This document shows positions 14,436 to 22,401 of a DNA stretch of 64,000 bases, in pieces (position 1 is the stretch's first letter; every line of letters begins with the position of its first letter). Under the pieces are notes generated by a model, which saw only the letters and a program-made list of their open reading frames with translations, made no database searches and was not told where the DNA came from. The stretch is from JASLDZ01 sp964242625 (GTDB lineage Bacteria > Pseudomonadota > Alphaproteobacteria > Caulobacterales > Caulobacteraceae), in NCBI GenBank assembly GCA_964242625.1, contig CAXTAO010000004.1, forward strand, positions 62,001 to 126,000, written 5' to 3'. A program made the position numbers and the translations under genes.

Positions 14436-16271
14436 ATGCGCCAGAGCTTCGAAGACGCCGCCTCGCCCCGGAACGGCGCCCGCCATCTGCCCCGCGTGCG
14501 CGCCGAAATGGCGCGACAGGGGCTCGACTGGCTCCTCGTCCCCCACGAGGACGAGCACGGCAACGAGTACCTGCCCGAAGCGAACGAGCGCCTGGCCTGG
14601 GTCACGGGCTTCACCGGCTCGGCCGGGGCGGCGGTGGTCGGGGCCGAGCGCGCGGCGGTTTTCTCCGACGGTCGCTACACCCTGCAGCTCGAGACCCAGA
14701 CCGACCCCGCACGCTTCACGCGCCACGACACGTCGGACGGCGGGGTGGCGGGATGGCTGGAGGCCAACGTCCGCCCCGGCGAGGTCGTCGGCTACGACCC
14801 CCGCCTGCACAGCCCCGACGCCCTGGACCGCTTCCGCATGGCGGTGCAGGCAGCGGGCGCCGAGCTGCGGGCGGTGGCGGACAACCCTGTCGACCTCGCC
14901 TGGGGCGAGGAGCGCCCCGCCCAGCCGCAGGCCCCGGTGCGCCCCCACGCGCTCGTTCACGCCGGCGAGCCCTCGGCCGACAAGCGCGCGCGGGTGGGCG
15001 AGGCGGTGCGCGCGGCGGGGGCGGACGCGGCGGTGATCACCGCCCCGGCCTCGGTGGCCTGGCTCCTCAACGTGCGCGGCGGCGACGTCATCCGCTCGCC
15101 CCTGCCGATCAGCCAGGCGGTGCTTCGCGCCGACGGGAGCGCACGCTTCTTCCTCGACCCCGCCAAGGGCTCGCCCGAGCTGCGCGACTGGCTGGGCAAC
15201 GGGGTGACGCTGGAGCCTCCCACCGCGCTCGACGGAGCCATGGCCGAGCTCGCGGGCGCCAAGGTGCTGGTCGACCCCGCCCAGAGCGCGGCCTGGTGGT
15301 TCGACGCGCTGGAGCGCGCGGGCGCCCAGCCCGTCCAGGGCCCCGATCCCGTGGCGCTGCCCCGCGCGCAGAAGAACGCCGCCGAGCTCGCGGGCGCGCG
15401 CGCCGCCCACGGGCGCGACGCCGTGCCGCTCGCGCGCTTCCTCCACTGGATGGCCACCGAGGGCCAAGCGAACCCGCCCGATGAGCTGGAGGCGATCGCG
15501 AAGCTCGAGCGCCTGCGCGAGGAGACGGGCGCCCTGCGCGACCTCTCGTTCGACACCATCGCCGGCGCCGGGCCGAACGGCGCCATCGTGCACTACCGCG
15601 CCACTTACGCCACCAATCGCCGGGCGCGAGGGGGCGAGCTGTTCCTGATCGACTCGGGCGCGCAGTACGAGGACGGCACCACCGACGTCACCCGCACCGT
15701 CGCCATCGGCGAGCCCGGGGCGGAAGAGCGCGACCGCTTCACCCGCGTGCTCAAGGGCCACATCGCCGTCAGCGCCGCGCGCTTCCCCGAGGGCACGCCG
15801 GGCGCGGCGCTGGACAGCCTGGCGCGCGCGCCGCTGTGGGCGGCGGGCCTCGACTACGACCACGGCACGGGCCACGGCGTAGGCGCCTACCTCGGCGTGC
15901 ACGAGGGGCCGCAGCGGATCGACAAGGCGGGCAATCTCACCAGCCAGCTCAATCCGGCCACCCGCCTCAAGCCCGGCATGATCGTCTCGGACGAGCCGGG
16001 CTTCTACAAGCCGGGCGCCTACGGCATCCGTATCGAGAACCTCCTAGCGGTGACGCCCGCCGCCCCCGTCGAGGGCGGGCAACGGCCGATGATGGGCTTC
16101 GAGGTGCTGACGCTCGCGCCCATCGACCGCCGGCTGATCGACACGCGCCTGCTCACCGCCGACGAGCGCGCCTGGGTCGACGCCTACCACGCCCGGGTCG
16201 CCGCGGAGGTCGCGCCGCTCCTGCCGGCCGAGGTCGCCGACTGGCTCCGGGCGGTCTGCGCGCCGCTGTGA
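14436..16271 (+). CDS. pepP: Xaa-Pro aminopeptidase (M24B)
   Basis: 611 residues, matching the long eukaryote-like M24B aminopeptidase P with two creatinase-N-like domains and a catalytic pita-bread domain. Metal ligands are visible: LIDSGAQYEDGTTDVTRT (two Asp), DHGTGHGVGAYLGVHEG (His), IVSDEPGFYKPGAYGIRIEN (Glu) and GFEVLTLAPID (Glu). It releases N-terminal residues before proline from peptides in the cytoplasm. Its stop overlaps the GTG of the next gene. Confidence 0.92.
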   Translation: MRQSFEDAASPRNGARHLPRVRAEMARQGLDWLLVPHEDEHGNEYLPEANERLAWVTGFTGSAGAAVVGAERAAVFSDGRYTLQLETQTDPARFTRHDTSDGGVAGWLEANVRPGEVVGYDPRLHSPDALDRFRMAVQAAGAELRAVADNPVDLAWGEERPAQPQAPVRPHALVHAGEPSADKRARVGEAVRAAGADAAVITAPASVAWLLNVRGGDVIRSPLPISQAVLRADGSARFFLDPAKGSPELRDWLGNGVTLEPPTALDGAMAELAGAKVLVDPAQSAAWWFDALERAGAQPVQGPDPVALPRAQKNAAELAGARAAHGRDAVPLARFLHWMATEGQANPPDELEAIAKLERLREETGALRDLSFDTIAGAGPNGAIVHYRATYATNRRARGGELFLIDSGAQYEDGTTDVTRTVAIGEPGAEERDRFTRVLKGHIAVSAARFPEGTPGAALDSLARAPLWAAGLDYDHGTGHGVGAYLGVHEGPQRIDKAGNLTSQLNPATRLKPGMIVSDEPGFYKPGAYGIRIENLLAVTPAAPVEGGQRPMMGFEVLTLAPIDRRLIDTRLLTADERAWVDAYHARVAAEVAPLLPAEVADWLRAVCAPL

Positions 16272-17461
16272 CGCGGCCCACCCGGCGCGCCCTCCTGGGC
16301 GTGCTGGCGGCCTGCGCACCCGGCCCGGTGCGCGCCCAGGGCCTGCGCGACCTCCTTGAGCCCCTGCGCGGCCCGGTGTTCGACCTCGGGCGCGACCGCA
16401 CCGGTCCCCTCCTGCTCGAGCCCGGGCCGGAGAGCGCCATCACGCCGGGCAGGCTGAACGGCGCGCCGGTGCGCGTGCTGTTCGACAGCGGCGCGGAGCG
16501 CTCGGTGGTGGATCTCGCGCTCGCCCGGCGGCTGCGGCTCGCCGCCGGCGCGCCCTTCGACGTGCGCGACGCCGCCGGACGCAGCGCGCCCGCGGTGACG
16601 CTGGACGGGGTGGCGCTGCGCCTTCCGGGGCTCACCTTCCACGACCTGGCTGCGGTGGCCGTCGACCTCGCGCCCCTCGCCCAGACGGGGCAGTCGCCGC
16701 CGGTGATCCTGGGCGCCGAGGCCTTCGCCAGCCTGCTGTTCGCCTTGGACCGCGACGCCGGGACCGCCGAGTTCGCCCGCGCCGGACGGCTAGCGCCGCC
16801 CCCGGGCGCGCGACCGCTCCCGCTCCTCGCCGACGGGGGCCGCGCGCGCCGTTTCCCCCTGCAGCTCGGAGGAGCCGGGACGGTCTGGACGCAGTTCGAT
16901 CTCGGCTCGCAGGCGCCGCTGACCGGCGCCTACGCCGAGGCCTCGGCCCGGGGCTGGCTGCGAGGACGCCGCGTGTCGACCTGGGCGGCGGCGACGGTGG
17001 CCGCCGTGGCGCGCGAGCGGATCGCTTCCTTGCCCGACGTCAGCTTCGCGGGCGCGCCCCTGCCGCCAACGCCCGTCGAGCTCCTCGACACGTGGACCGC
17101 GGCGGACACGCCGCTGGTCGCAGGCTTTCCGCTCCTGTCGCGCTTTCGGCTCCTCGTCGACTACGGCGCGGACCGGCTGTGGGCGGCGCCCCTGCCCGGC
17201 CTAAACGCCCCGTTCGCTCGGGACCGTTCGGGGCTGGCGCTGCGCCCCGGCCCCGGCGGGCGCGCCCGCGTGGCGCACGTCGCGCTCGGCAGCCCCGCGG
17301 CCGCGGCGGGATGGCGCGAGGGTGAGGAACTGGTGTCCGTGCGCGACGCGAACGGCGCGATCCAGGGACCAGGATGGGGCTACGGGCCGGCCGGCCGGCG
17401 CGTGGAGATCACCACCGGCGACGGGCGCCGGCGCGAACTGGTGCTCGCCGACTACTACTAA
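16268..17461 (+). CDS. Exported retropepsin-like aspartyl protease with PDZ
   Basis: 397 residues, start GTG 16268 overlapping the pepP stop. The N-terminus TRPTRRALLGVLAACA is a short signal, possibly Tat (RRALLG) or a poor lipobox. The active-site-like motif VRVLFDSGAERSVVDLALA (D-S-G instead of the usual D-T-G) is followed by LGAEAF. A second pseudo-repeat contains FDLGSQAPLTG. The C-terminal region GRARVAHVALGSPAAAAGW with GEELVSVRD is PDZ-like. Proposed periplasmic peptidase; substrate unknown. Confidence 0.75.
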   Translation: MTRPTRRALLGVLAACAPGPVRAQGLRDLLEPLRGPVFDLGRDRTGPLLLEPGPESAITPGRLNGAPVRVLFDSGAERSVVDLALARRLRLAAGAPFDVRDAAGRSAPAVTLDGVALRLPGLTFHDLAAVAVDLAPLAQTGQSPPVILGAEAFASLLFALDRDAGTAEFARAGRLAPPPGARPLPLLADGGRARRFPLQLGGAGTVWTQFDLGSQAPLTGAYAEASARGWLRGRRVSTWAAATVAAVARERIASLPDVSFAGAPLPPTPVELLDTWTAADTPLVAGFPLLSRFRLLVDYGADRLWAAPLPGLNAPFARDRSGLALRPGPGGRARVAHVALGSPAAAAGWREGEELVSVRDANGAIQGPGWGYGPAGRRVEITTGDGRRRELVLADYY

Positions 17462-17464
17462 GCC

Positions 17465-17668
17465 CTATTGGCCTGCGCCGCCGCCGATCCGCCGGGGAGC
17501 GCACGCCGCGCCGAGCGCGCCGATCAGCGTCTCGAGCCGCTCGGGCAGGGGCTCGCCCGAACACGCCGCGAAAGCACACCGCAGCCCCTCGCCGATCACC
17601 AGCGCGCCCGGGCGCGAGGGCTCCGTGATTTCAGCCTCCGGCGCCGGACCTGTGGGGGATCGGGGCAA
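17465..17668 (-). CDS. NepR-like anti-sigma factor (orphan)
   Basis: 67 residues if started at TTG 17668, which has AGGAAG about 4 bases upstream; an in-frame GTG at 17743 would give 92 residues. The core IGEGLRCAFAACSGEPLPER, followed by LETLIGALG, matches the NepR signature (LR.ayd.v..EPvPdRl..Ll..L). NepR proteins sequester the EcfG sigma factor until PhyR binds them in the alphaproteobacterial general stress response. No phyR or ecfG is adjacent, so this would be an orphan paralogue. It lies back to back with a gene carrying an EcfG-type promoter. The assignment rests on one short motif. Confidence 0.55.
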   Translation of the reverse strand: MPRSPTGPAPEAEITEPSRPGALVIGEGLRCAFAACSGEPLPERLETLIGALGAACAPRRIGGGAGQ

Positions 17669-17746
17669 GAGGCTTCCTGGTCGGCGCCGCGCGAGGTGCG
17701 ACGCATCGTCATACCAAAGGCCGGGCGGAGTCGGAAGTGTCACACA

Positions 17747-17773
17747 GGAACCACGCCCTCCGGGGACGGGTTT
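17747..17773 (+). promoter_or_regulatory. EcfG-type general stress promoter candidate
   Basis: GGAAC at 17747-17751, a 17-base spacer, then GGTTT at 17769-17773. The alphaproteobacterial general stress sigma factor recognises GGAAC-N16/17-CGTT, so the -35 is perfect and the -10 has one mismatch. It is 33 bases upstream of the glycine-rich protein's start. Confidence 0.5.
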
Positions 17774-17805
17774 CGGGTGCGGAGATGCAACACGGAGGAT
17801 CGGCC

Positions 17806-18786
17806 ATGAGCGACTGGAAAACCGAAGGCGGGCGGCGCGACGAGCGTGGAGGCCGTGACGAGGATCGCGGGCCGAGTCGCGGAGGGCGCGGCGGCGAACC
17901 TCGCCAGTTCGGCGCCGGGCGCGAGCGCTTCGGCGACGACGATCGTGCCGCCAGGGGCTCCGGCAGCCCCGCCGAACGGATCGACACCGGCGCCGGCGAC
18001 CAGGGACAGGATCGCTTCGGCCACAGCGGCGGGTTCCAGGGCGGCTACAACGACCAGGGCGGCGGCGCGGGTTTCGGGCCGCTCAGTCATGGTTCGACTT
18101 ACGGCCAGAGCGGCTCGACCTTCGGCCACAGCGGCTGGACCTCGCACCAGGACGACGGCCGGCGCGGAGGCGGCGGACAGGGCGGACAGGGCGGACGCGA
18201 CGACTTCGGCTTCCGCGGCCAGGGCGGCGGCGGTCAGCAGTGGGGCGAGCGCTCCGAGCGTTCGGGCGGCAGCTACGGCCAGAACGACTTCGGACGGTCG
18301 GCCCAGCGCTCGCAGCTGCGCACCGACCAGTACGACCGCAACGACCGGGAGGGCTTCGGCGCGCAGGGCCGCGGCGCCGACCCTTCCGGTCACGATCACG
18401 ACCATGAGCCTGGCTACCGCGCGTGGCGGGAGTCGCAGCTCTCCGGCCACGACCGGGACTACCAGCGCTGGCGCGACGAGCAGGCCCGTCGCTACGATGA
18501 CGACTACAAGAGCTACCGCACCTCGCGCCACGAGACCTTCAGCAAGGGGTTCGGCGAGTGGCGCACCCAGCAGGGCGGCCAGCCCGCGACGGCCGACGCC
18601 AAGGCGGCCGGAGGCGGCACCCATTCGGCCGGTCAGGCGGGGGGCGGCGCATCGCAGGCATCCGCGAGCTCGGCGGCTTCGGCCGGCGGGTTGGACGCCA
18701 ACCCCGACGCGCTGCGCAGCGTGACGGACGGCGGCTCGGGCGAAGGCCGCGCTGGCGAGCGCCACGAGGCCGATCCCAAGCACTGA
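17806..18786 (+). CDS. Glycine-rich SWFGD-type stress protein
   Basis: 326 residues from ATG 17806, with GGAGG about 8 bases upstream. The first ~200 residues are intrinsically disordered, with repeats such as TYGQSGSTFGHSGW and runs of Gly/Arg/Asp/Gln. A compact motif follows: HEPGYRAWRESQLSGHDRDY, then RWRDEQARRYDDDYKSYR and FSKGFGEWRTQ, matching the SWFGD-type segment seen in alphaproteobacterial stress proteins. The tail is Ala/Gly/Ser-rich. The EcfG-like promoter upstream suggests control by the general stress response. Molecular function unknown. Confidence 0.75.
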   Translation: MSDWKTEGGRRDERGGRDEDRGPSRGGRGGEPRQFGAGRERFGDDDRAARGSGSPAERIDTGAGDQGQDRFGHSGGFQGGYNDQGGGAGFGPLSHGSTYGQSGSTFGHSGWTSHQDDGRRGGGGQGGQGGRDDFGFRGQGGGGQQWGERSERSGGSYGQNDFGRSAQRSQLRTDQYDRNDREGFGAQGRGADPSGHDHDHEPGYRAWRESQLSGHDRDYQRWRDEQARRYDDDYKSYRTSRHETFSKGFGEWRTQQGGQPATADAKAAGGGTHSAGQAGGGASQASASSAASAGGLDANPDALRSVTDGGSGEGRAGERHEADPKH

Positions 18787-18798
18787 TCGGTCCCGAGG

Positions 18799-18827
18799 CC
18801 CGCCGGCGGCTTCGGTCGACCGGCGGG
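18799..18827. terminator. Bidirectional hairpin between convergent genes
   Basis: CCCGCCGG (18799-18806) pairs with CCGGCGGG (18820-18827), followed by TCTTC. It lies between the stop of the glycine-rich protein (18786) and the stop of the histidine kinase (18831). Confidence 0.6.
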
Positions 18828-18830
18828 TCT

Positions 18831-20216
18831 TCAGGCCGCCCGGCCTCGCGCGACGTCGCGGATGACAAGCTCCGCGCGCAGGCCGGGGGCGTTGTCGGTG
18901 AGTTCGAGCGTGCCGCCGTGCAGCTTCGCGCAGGCGGCCACGATGGCCAGCCCCAGGCCCGCGCCGCCGCCGCCGCGCGCGGGATCGAGCCGCACGAAGC
19001 GCTCCTGCACGCGCCCTCGCTGGGCGTCGGGCACGCCGCGGCCGCTGTCGGCCACGACGATGCGGACGCGGTCACCCTCCCGGTCGCCGGCGACGGTTAC
19101 CGACGCCCCCGGGCCCGCGTGCACCGACGCGTTGTGCAGGAGGTTGCCCACCGCTTGGCGCAGCAAGGGCTCGTGCGCGACGGCCGTCACCGGCCCTGGC
19201 GATAGCGTGACGACCATGGCCTGGCCCGCGTCCTCGATGGCGGGGGCGAACACCTCGGCCATCTCGGTCAGGAGCGCGCCCAGATCGACGGGCTGCATCA
19301 TCTCGCGCGAGAGCCCGCTCTCGGCGCGGGCGATGTCGAGGAGGGCCGACAGGGTGGCGAGCGTGCGCCCCACCTCGCCGTGCGCCGCCTCGATCGCATC
19401 GAGCCGTTCCTCCTCTCGGGCCTCGGGATGCAAGGCGCGCGCGAGCGCCCCCTCCATGCGGGTGAGGGGTGAGCGGAGGTCGTGCGCCAGGCTGTCGGTG
19501 ACCGTGCGCATCCCCGTCATCAGCTCCTCGATGCGGTTCAGCATGGCGTTCAGCGAGGCGGCCACGCGCCCGAACGGGTCGTTGAGGTCGGACAGCGGCG
19601 TGCGCGCCGAGAGGTCGCCGTCGGCGATGCGCCGGGCGGTGGCGGCGATGGCGTCCACCCGCCGCAGGATCAGGGCGTTGAGCACGAGCGCCGCCGCGAA
19701 GCCCGCGCCCGCCACGATCGCCACCGCCACCACGAAGCCCCGCAGCACCGCGCGCGCGAAGCGGTGGATGGCGGACAGGTCGCGCGCGGCGATCAGGACA
19801 TCGCCGCCCGGCAAGGTCGCGCCCACCACCAGGAGCCGCCCCGCGGGGGTGCGCACCTCCCGCCCCGCCGCGCCCCGGAACGCGGGCTCTAGCCGTGGTA
19901 GGTCGCCCGCCAGCGCACGGCCCCGCGCGTCGAACAGGCCGTAGCGCTCGCCGGAGGTGGCGTACCGCGCGCGACGGGCGACGGCGGAGGCGGCGGCGTC
20001 GATCCCCTCCTCCCGCGCCACCTCGATGAGGAGGTCGCGCTCGGCCAGGAGCTGGCGCCGCTCGCCGTCCATGATGATGCTGGCCCCTACGTCGTAGGCG
20101 GTGACCAGGGCGATCGCGCTCGACACCGCCACGAGCGCGGTGGCGAAGCCCACGAAAGCCTGCGGCGCGAGCCGCCCGCCCGTGCGCAGGACAGGCCTCG
20201 CCGCGGCGTCGCTCAC
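18831..20216 (-). CDS. Sensor histidine kinase
   Basis: 461 residues. First membrane segment about residues 20-40 (AFVGFATALVAVSSAIALV), a periplasmic sensor loop of about 115 residues, a second membrane segment about 160-182, then HAMP (ILRRVDAIAATARRIADGDL). The dimerisation box is SLAHDLRSPLTRME with phospho-accepting His245. The HATPase domain has the N box LLRQAVGNLLHNASVHAG, DSGRGVP and GGAGLGLAIV. It partners with the response regulator upstream (gap of 4 bases). Signal sensed is unknown; the mostly polar sensor loop gives no hint. Confidence 0.93.
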   Translation of the reverse strand: MSDAAARPVLRTGGRLAPQAFVGFATALVAVSSAIALVTAYDVGASIIMDGERRQLLAERDLLIEVAREEGIDAAASAVARRARYATSGERYGLFDARGRALAGDLPRLEPAFRGAAGREVRTPAGRLLVVGATLPGGDVLIAARDLSAIHRFARAVLRGFVVAVAIVAGAGFAAALVLNALILRRVDAIAATARRIADGDLSARTPLSDLNDPFGRVAASLNAMLNRIEELMTGMRTVTDSLAHDLRSPLTRMEGALARALHPEAREEERLDAIEAAHGEVGRTLATLSALLDIARAESGLSREMMQPVDLGALLTEMAEVFAPAIEDAGQAMVVTLSPGPVTAVAHEPLLRQAVGNLLHNASVHAGPGASVTVAGDREGDRVRIVVADSGRGVPDAQRGRVQERFVRLDPARGGGGAGLGLAIVAACAKLHGGTLELTDNAPGLRAELVIRDVARGRAA

Positions 20217-20220
20217 CGGC

Positions 20221-20904
20221 TCACGCCTCCTCCGACAGGCGGTAGCCGACCCCGCGCAGAGTGTGCAGCAGCGGCGCGTCGAGGCCCTCGTCGAGCTTCT
20301 TGCGCAGCCGGCTGATGTGGGTGTCGATGATGGAGGTGTGCGGGTCGAACCGGTAGTCCCACACCTGCTCCAGGAGCATGGTGCGGGTGACCACCCGGTC
20401 GCGGTGGCGCAGGAAGTACTCCAGGAGCTTGAACTCGCGCGGCAGGAGGTCGAGCGTGCGCGCTCCGCGGACCACGCGGCGGCTCAGGAGGTCCATCTCC
20501 AGGTCGCCGCAGCGCAGCACCGTCTCGATGGCCCGGCCCGGCCTGCGGCGCAGCAGGTTCTCGAGCCGGGCGTGCAGCTCGGAGAAGCCGAAGGGCTTGG
20601 TGAGGTAGTCGTCGCCGCCGGCGCGCAGCCCCGCCACCCGCTCGTCGAGCTGCGCCAGGGCGGATAGGAACAGGACGGGCGTCTCCACCCCGGCCGCCCT
20701 CAGCGCCTTGACGACCGCCAGGCCGTCCATGCCCGGCAGCATCCGATCCATCACCAGGGCGTCGAAGGCGGAGGACGACGCGAGATAGAGGCCGTCGCGG
20801 CCGTCGCGGGCGTGCTCCACCGTGTAGCCGACCTCGCGCAGGGCCTTGCAGAGGTAGTCGGCGGTGTCGCCGTCGTCCTCGACCACCAGAACCCGTCCGC
20901 TCAT
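20221..20904 (-). CDS. OmpR-family response regulator
   Basis: 227 residues from ATG 20904 (MSGRVLVVEDDGDTADY). The receiver domain has the acidic pair at 10-11, phospho-acceptor Asp53 in ALVMDRMLPGMDG, Thr/Ser in LFLSALA and Lys in YLTKPFG. The C-terminal winged helix has LLPREFKLLEYFLRHRDRVV and DTHISRLRKKLD. Paired with the downstream histidine kinase. The frame extends upstream to 20949, but the family starts at the chosen ATG. Confidence 0.93.
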   Translation of the reverse strand: MSGRVLVVEDDGDTADYLCKALREVGYTVEHARDGRDGLYLASSSAFDALVMDRMLPGMDGLAVVKALRAAGVETPVLFLSALAQLDERVAGLRAGGDDYLTKPFGFSELHARLENLLRRRPGRAIETVLRCGDLEMDLLSRRVVRGARTLDLLPREFKLLEYFLRHRDRVVTRTMLLEQVWDYRFDPHTSIIDTHISRLRKKLDEGLDAPLLHTLRGVGYRLSEEA

Positions 20905-21017
20905 CGCCCGGCAGTCTCCGCCCCAAGGTGCAAGCCTGTCCAGACCCACCGAATGCGGCGAGATCAGGGGCGGGCGCCGCTGTTCAGCCCGGCGTCGGCG
21001 GACTACGTCTTAGCCCC

Positions 21018-21950
21018 ATGAGCCTCGCCCCCACCGGTCCCGACGACGGCGTGCTGGATTGCGCGGTGGTGGGCGCGGGCCCTGCGGGGCTGACGGCGGC
21101 GGCCTATCTCGGCCGGGCGCGCCGGCGCACCCTCGTGTTCGACGCGGGCGAGAGCCGGGCGCGCTGGATCCCCACGAGCCACAACTGCCCGGGCTTCCCG
21201 GAGGGCGTCACCGGCGAACGGCTCCTCGCCCGCCTGCGGGCGCAGGCCGACCGCCATGGCGCGCGCACCGTCGCCGCCGAGGTCACCGCGGTCACCCGCG
21301 AGGCGGACGGCGACGGCGAGGTGTTCCGATTGGAGACCGCCGCGGGCCCCGCCCGGGCGCGGCGGATCATCCTGGCCTGCGGCGTGGTCGACAACGAGCC
21401 GGACCTGCCCGACGCCTTCGACGCGGTGAAGCGCCAGCTCCTGAAGAGCTGCCCCATCTGCGACGGCTACGAGAGCGCGGGCCTCAACGTGGCGGTGCTG
21501 GGCTCCTGCGAGCACGCCGCGGCCGAGGCGCTGTTCATCCGCACCTACACCGACCGGCTGACGGTGGTGACCACCCACGGCGCCCTTTCCGATGCGCGCC
21601 GCCGCGACCTCGCCGAGGCGGGGATCGCGCTGATGGAGACCCCGGTGGAGGCGGTCACCGTCACCGACGGGCGGATCAGCTGTCTGGAGATGGACGGCCA
21701 CAAGCACCCGTTCGACGTCGTCTACGCGGCTCTGGGCGTGACGCCGCGCACGCGCCTCGCCCGCGACCTCGGCGTCGCCCTGGGCGACGACGGCCGCCTC
21801 GACTGCGACCTCCACGGCCGCACGGGCGCGCCGGGGGTGTGGGCGGCGGGCGACATCGTGCACGGGCTGAACCAGGTCGCCGTCGCGGTGGGCGAAGGGT
21901 CGGCCGCCGCCATAGACGTGCACAACAGCCTGCCCCGCAACTACGCCTGA
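21018..21950 (+). CDS. Thioredoxin-reductase-like NAD(P)/FAD oxidoreductase
   Basis: 310 residues. FAD-binding CAVVGAGPAGLTAAAYLGRA, TSHNCPGFPEGVTGERLL, a CxxC-type centre in KSCPICDGYES, a second nucleotide site VAVLGSCEHAAAEALF (the usual GxGxxG is degenerate), and a C-terminal FAD motif GVWAAGDIVHGLNQVAVAVG. It is like thioredoxin reductase, but the altered NADPH site and the PIC centre suggest a low-molecular-weight disulfide reductase or a ferredoxin-dependent flavoprotein rather than the housekeeping TrxB. Encoded divergently from the response regulator. Confidence 0.8.
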   Translation: MSLAPTGPDDGVLDCAVVGAGPAGLTAAAYLGRARRRTLVFDAGESRARWIPTSHNCPGFPEGVTGERLLARLRAQADRHGARTVAAEVTAVTREADGDGEVFRLETAAGPARARRIILACGVVDNEPDLPDAFDAVKRQLLKSCPICDGYESAGLNVAVLGSCEHAAAEALFIRTYTDRLTVVTTHGALSDARRRDLAEAGIALMETPVEAVTVTDGRISCLEMDGHKHPFDVVYAALGVTPRTRLARDLGVALGDDGRLDCDLHGRTGAPGVWAAGDIVHGLNQVAVAVGEGSAAAIDVHNSLPRNYA

Positions 21951-21984
21951 AGCTCGGCCGTTATCTCCGCTGAGGAGACGACGA

Positions 21985-22329
21985 ATGGCCAAGCCAAGCG
22001 AAGCGCAGAGCGAGACGGTCGAGCGTGTGATGCACGAGTTCAAGCACCACGAACTCAAGGGCCGCGACGGCGAGCCCGTCACCGATCCCAAGCAGGCCAT
22101 CGCCATCGGCCTGAGCGAGGCGGGCGCCTCCAACCGGAACACGCCCGCGCAGAACCGCCATAATCTCCGGCACACAAAGAGCCTCGAGCGTGCGGGCGCC
22201 ACGGGCCGCGACTCCGCCGAGGGCTCCGGCCCCAACCGCGCCGAGCTCTACGAGGAGGCGCGGCGGCGCGACATTCCCAACCGCTCCAAGATGAACAAGG
22301 TGCAGCTGGAGCGCGCGCTCGCCAAGTAG
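21985..22329 (+). CDS. DUF6496-type small protein
   Basis: 114 residues from ATG 21985, with GAGGAG upstream. The N-terminal half VERVMHEFKHHELKGRDGEP and KQAIAIGLSEAGAS fit DUF6496. The C-terminal half RAELYEEARRRDIPNRSKMN followed by KVQLERAL resembles a Rho-N/SAP-like helical motif. Highly charged, no signal. A GCAAC-N17-CGTT arrangement (21938-21963) could be a weak EcfG-type promoter, one base off consensus. Probably stress-associated; unproven. Confidence 0.65.
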   Translation: MAKPSEAQSETVERVMHEFKHHELKGRDGEPVTDPKQAIAIGLSEAGASNRNTPAQNRHNLRHTKSLERAGATGRDSAEGSGPNRAELYEEARRRDIPNRSKMNKVQLERALAK

Positions 22330-22401
22330 GCCGGTCGCCACGCGGCCGCGGGGCGTCTAAGCACGGCGGGACGCCTCCCAAACCCCGAGCCGCCCCGCCC
22401 C

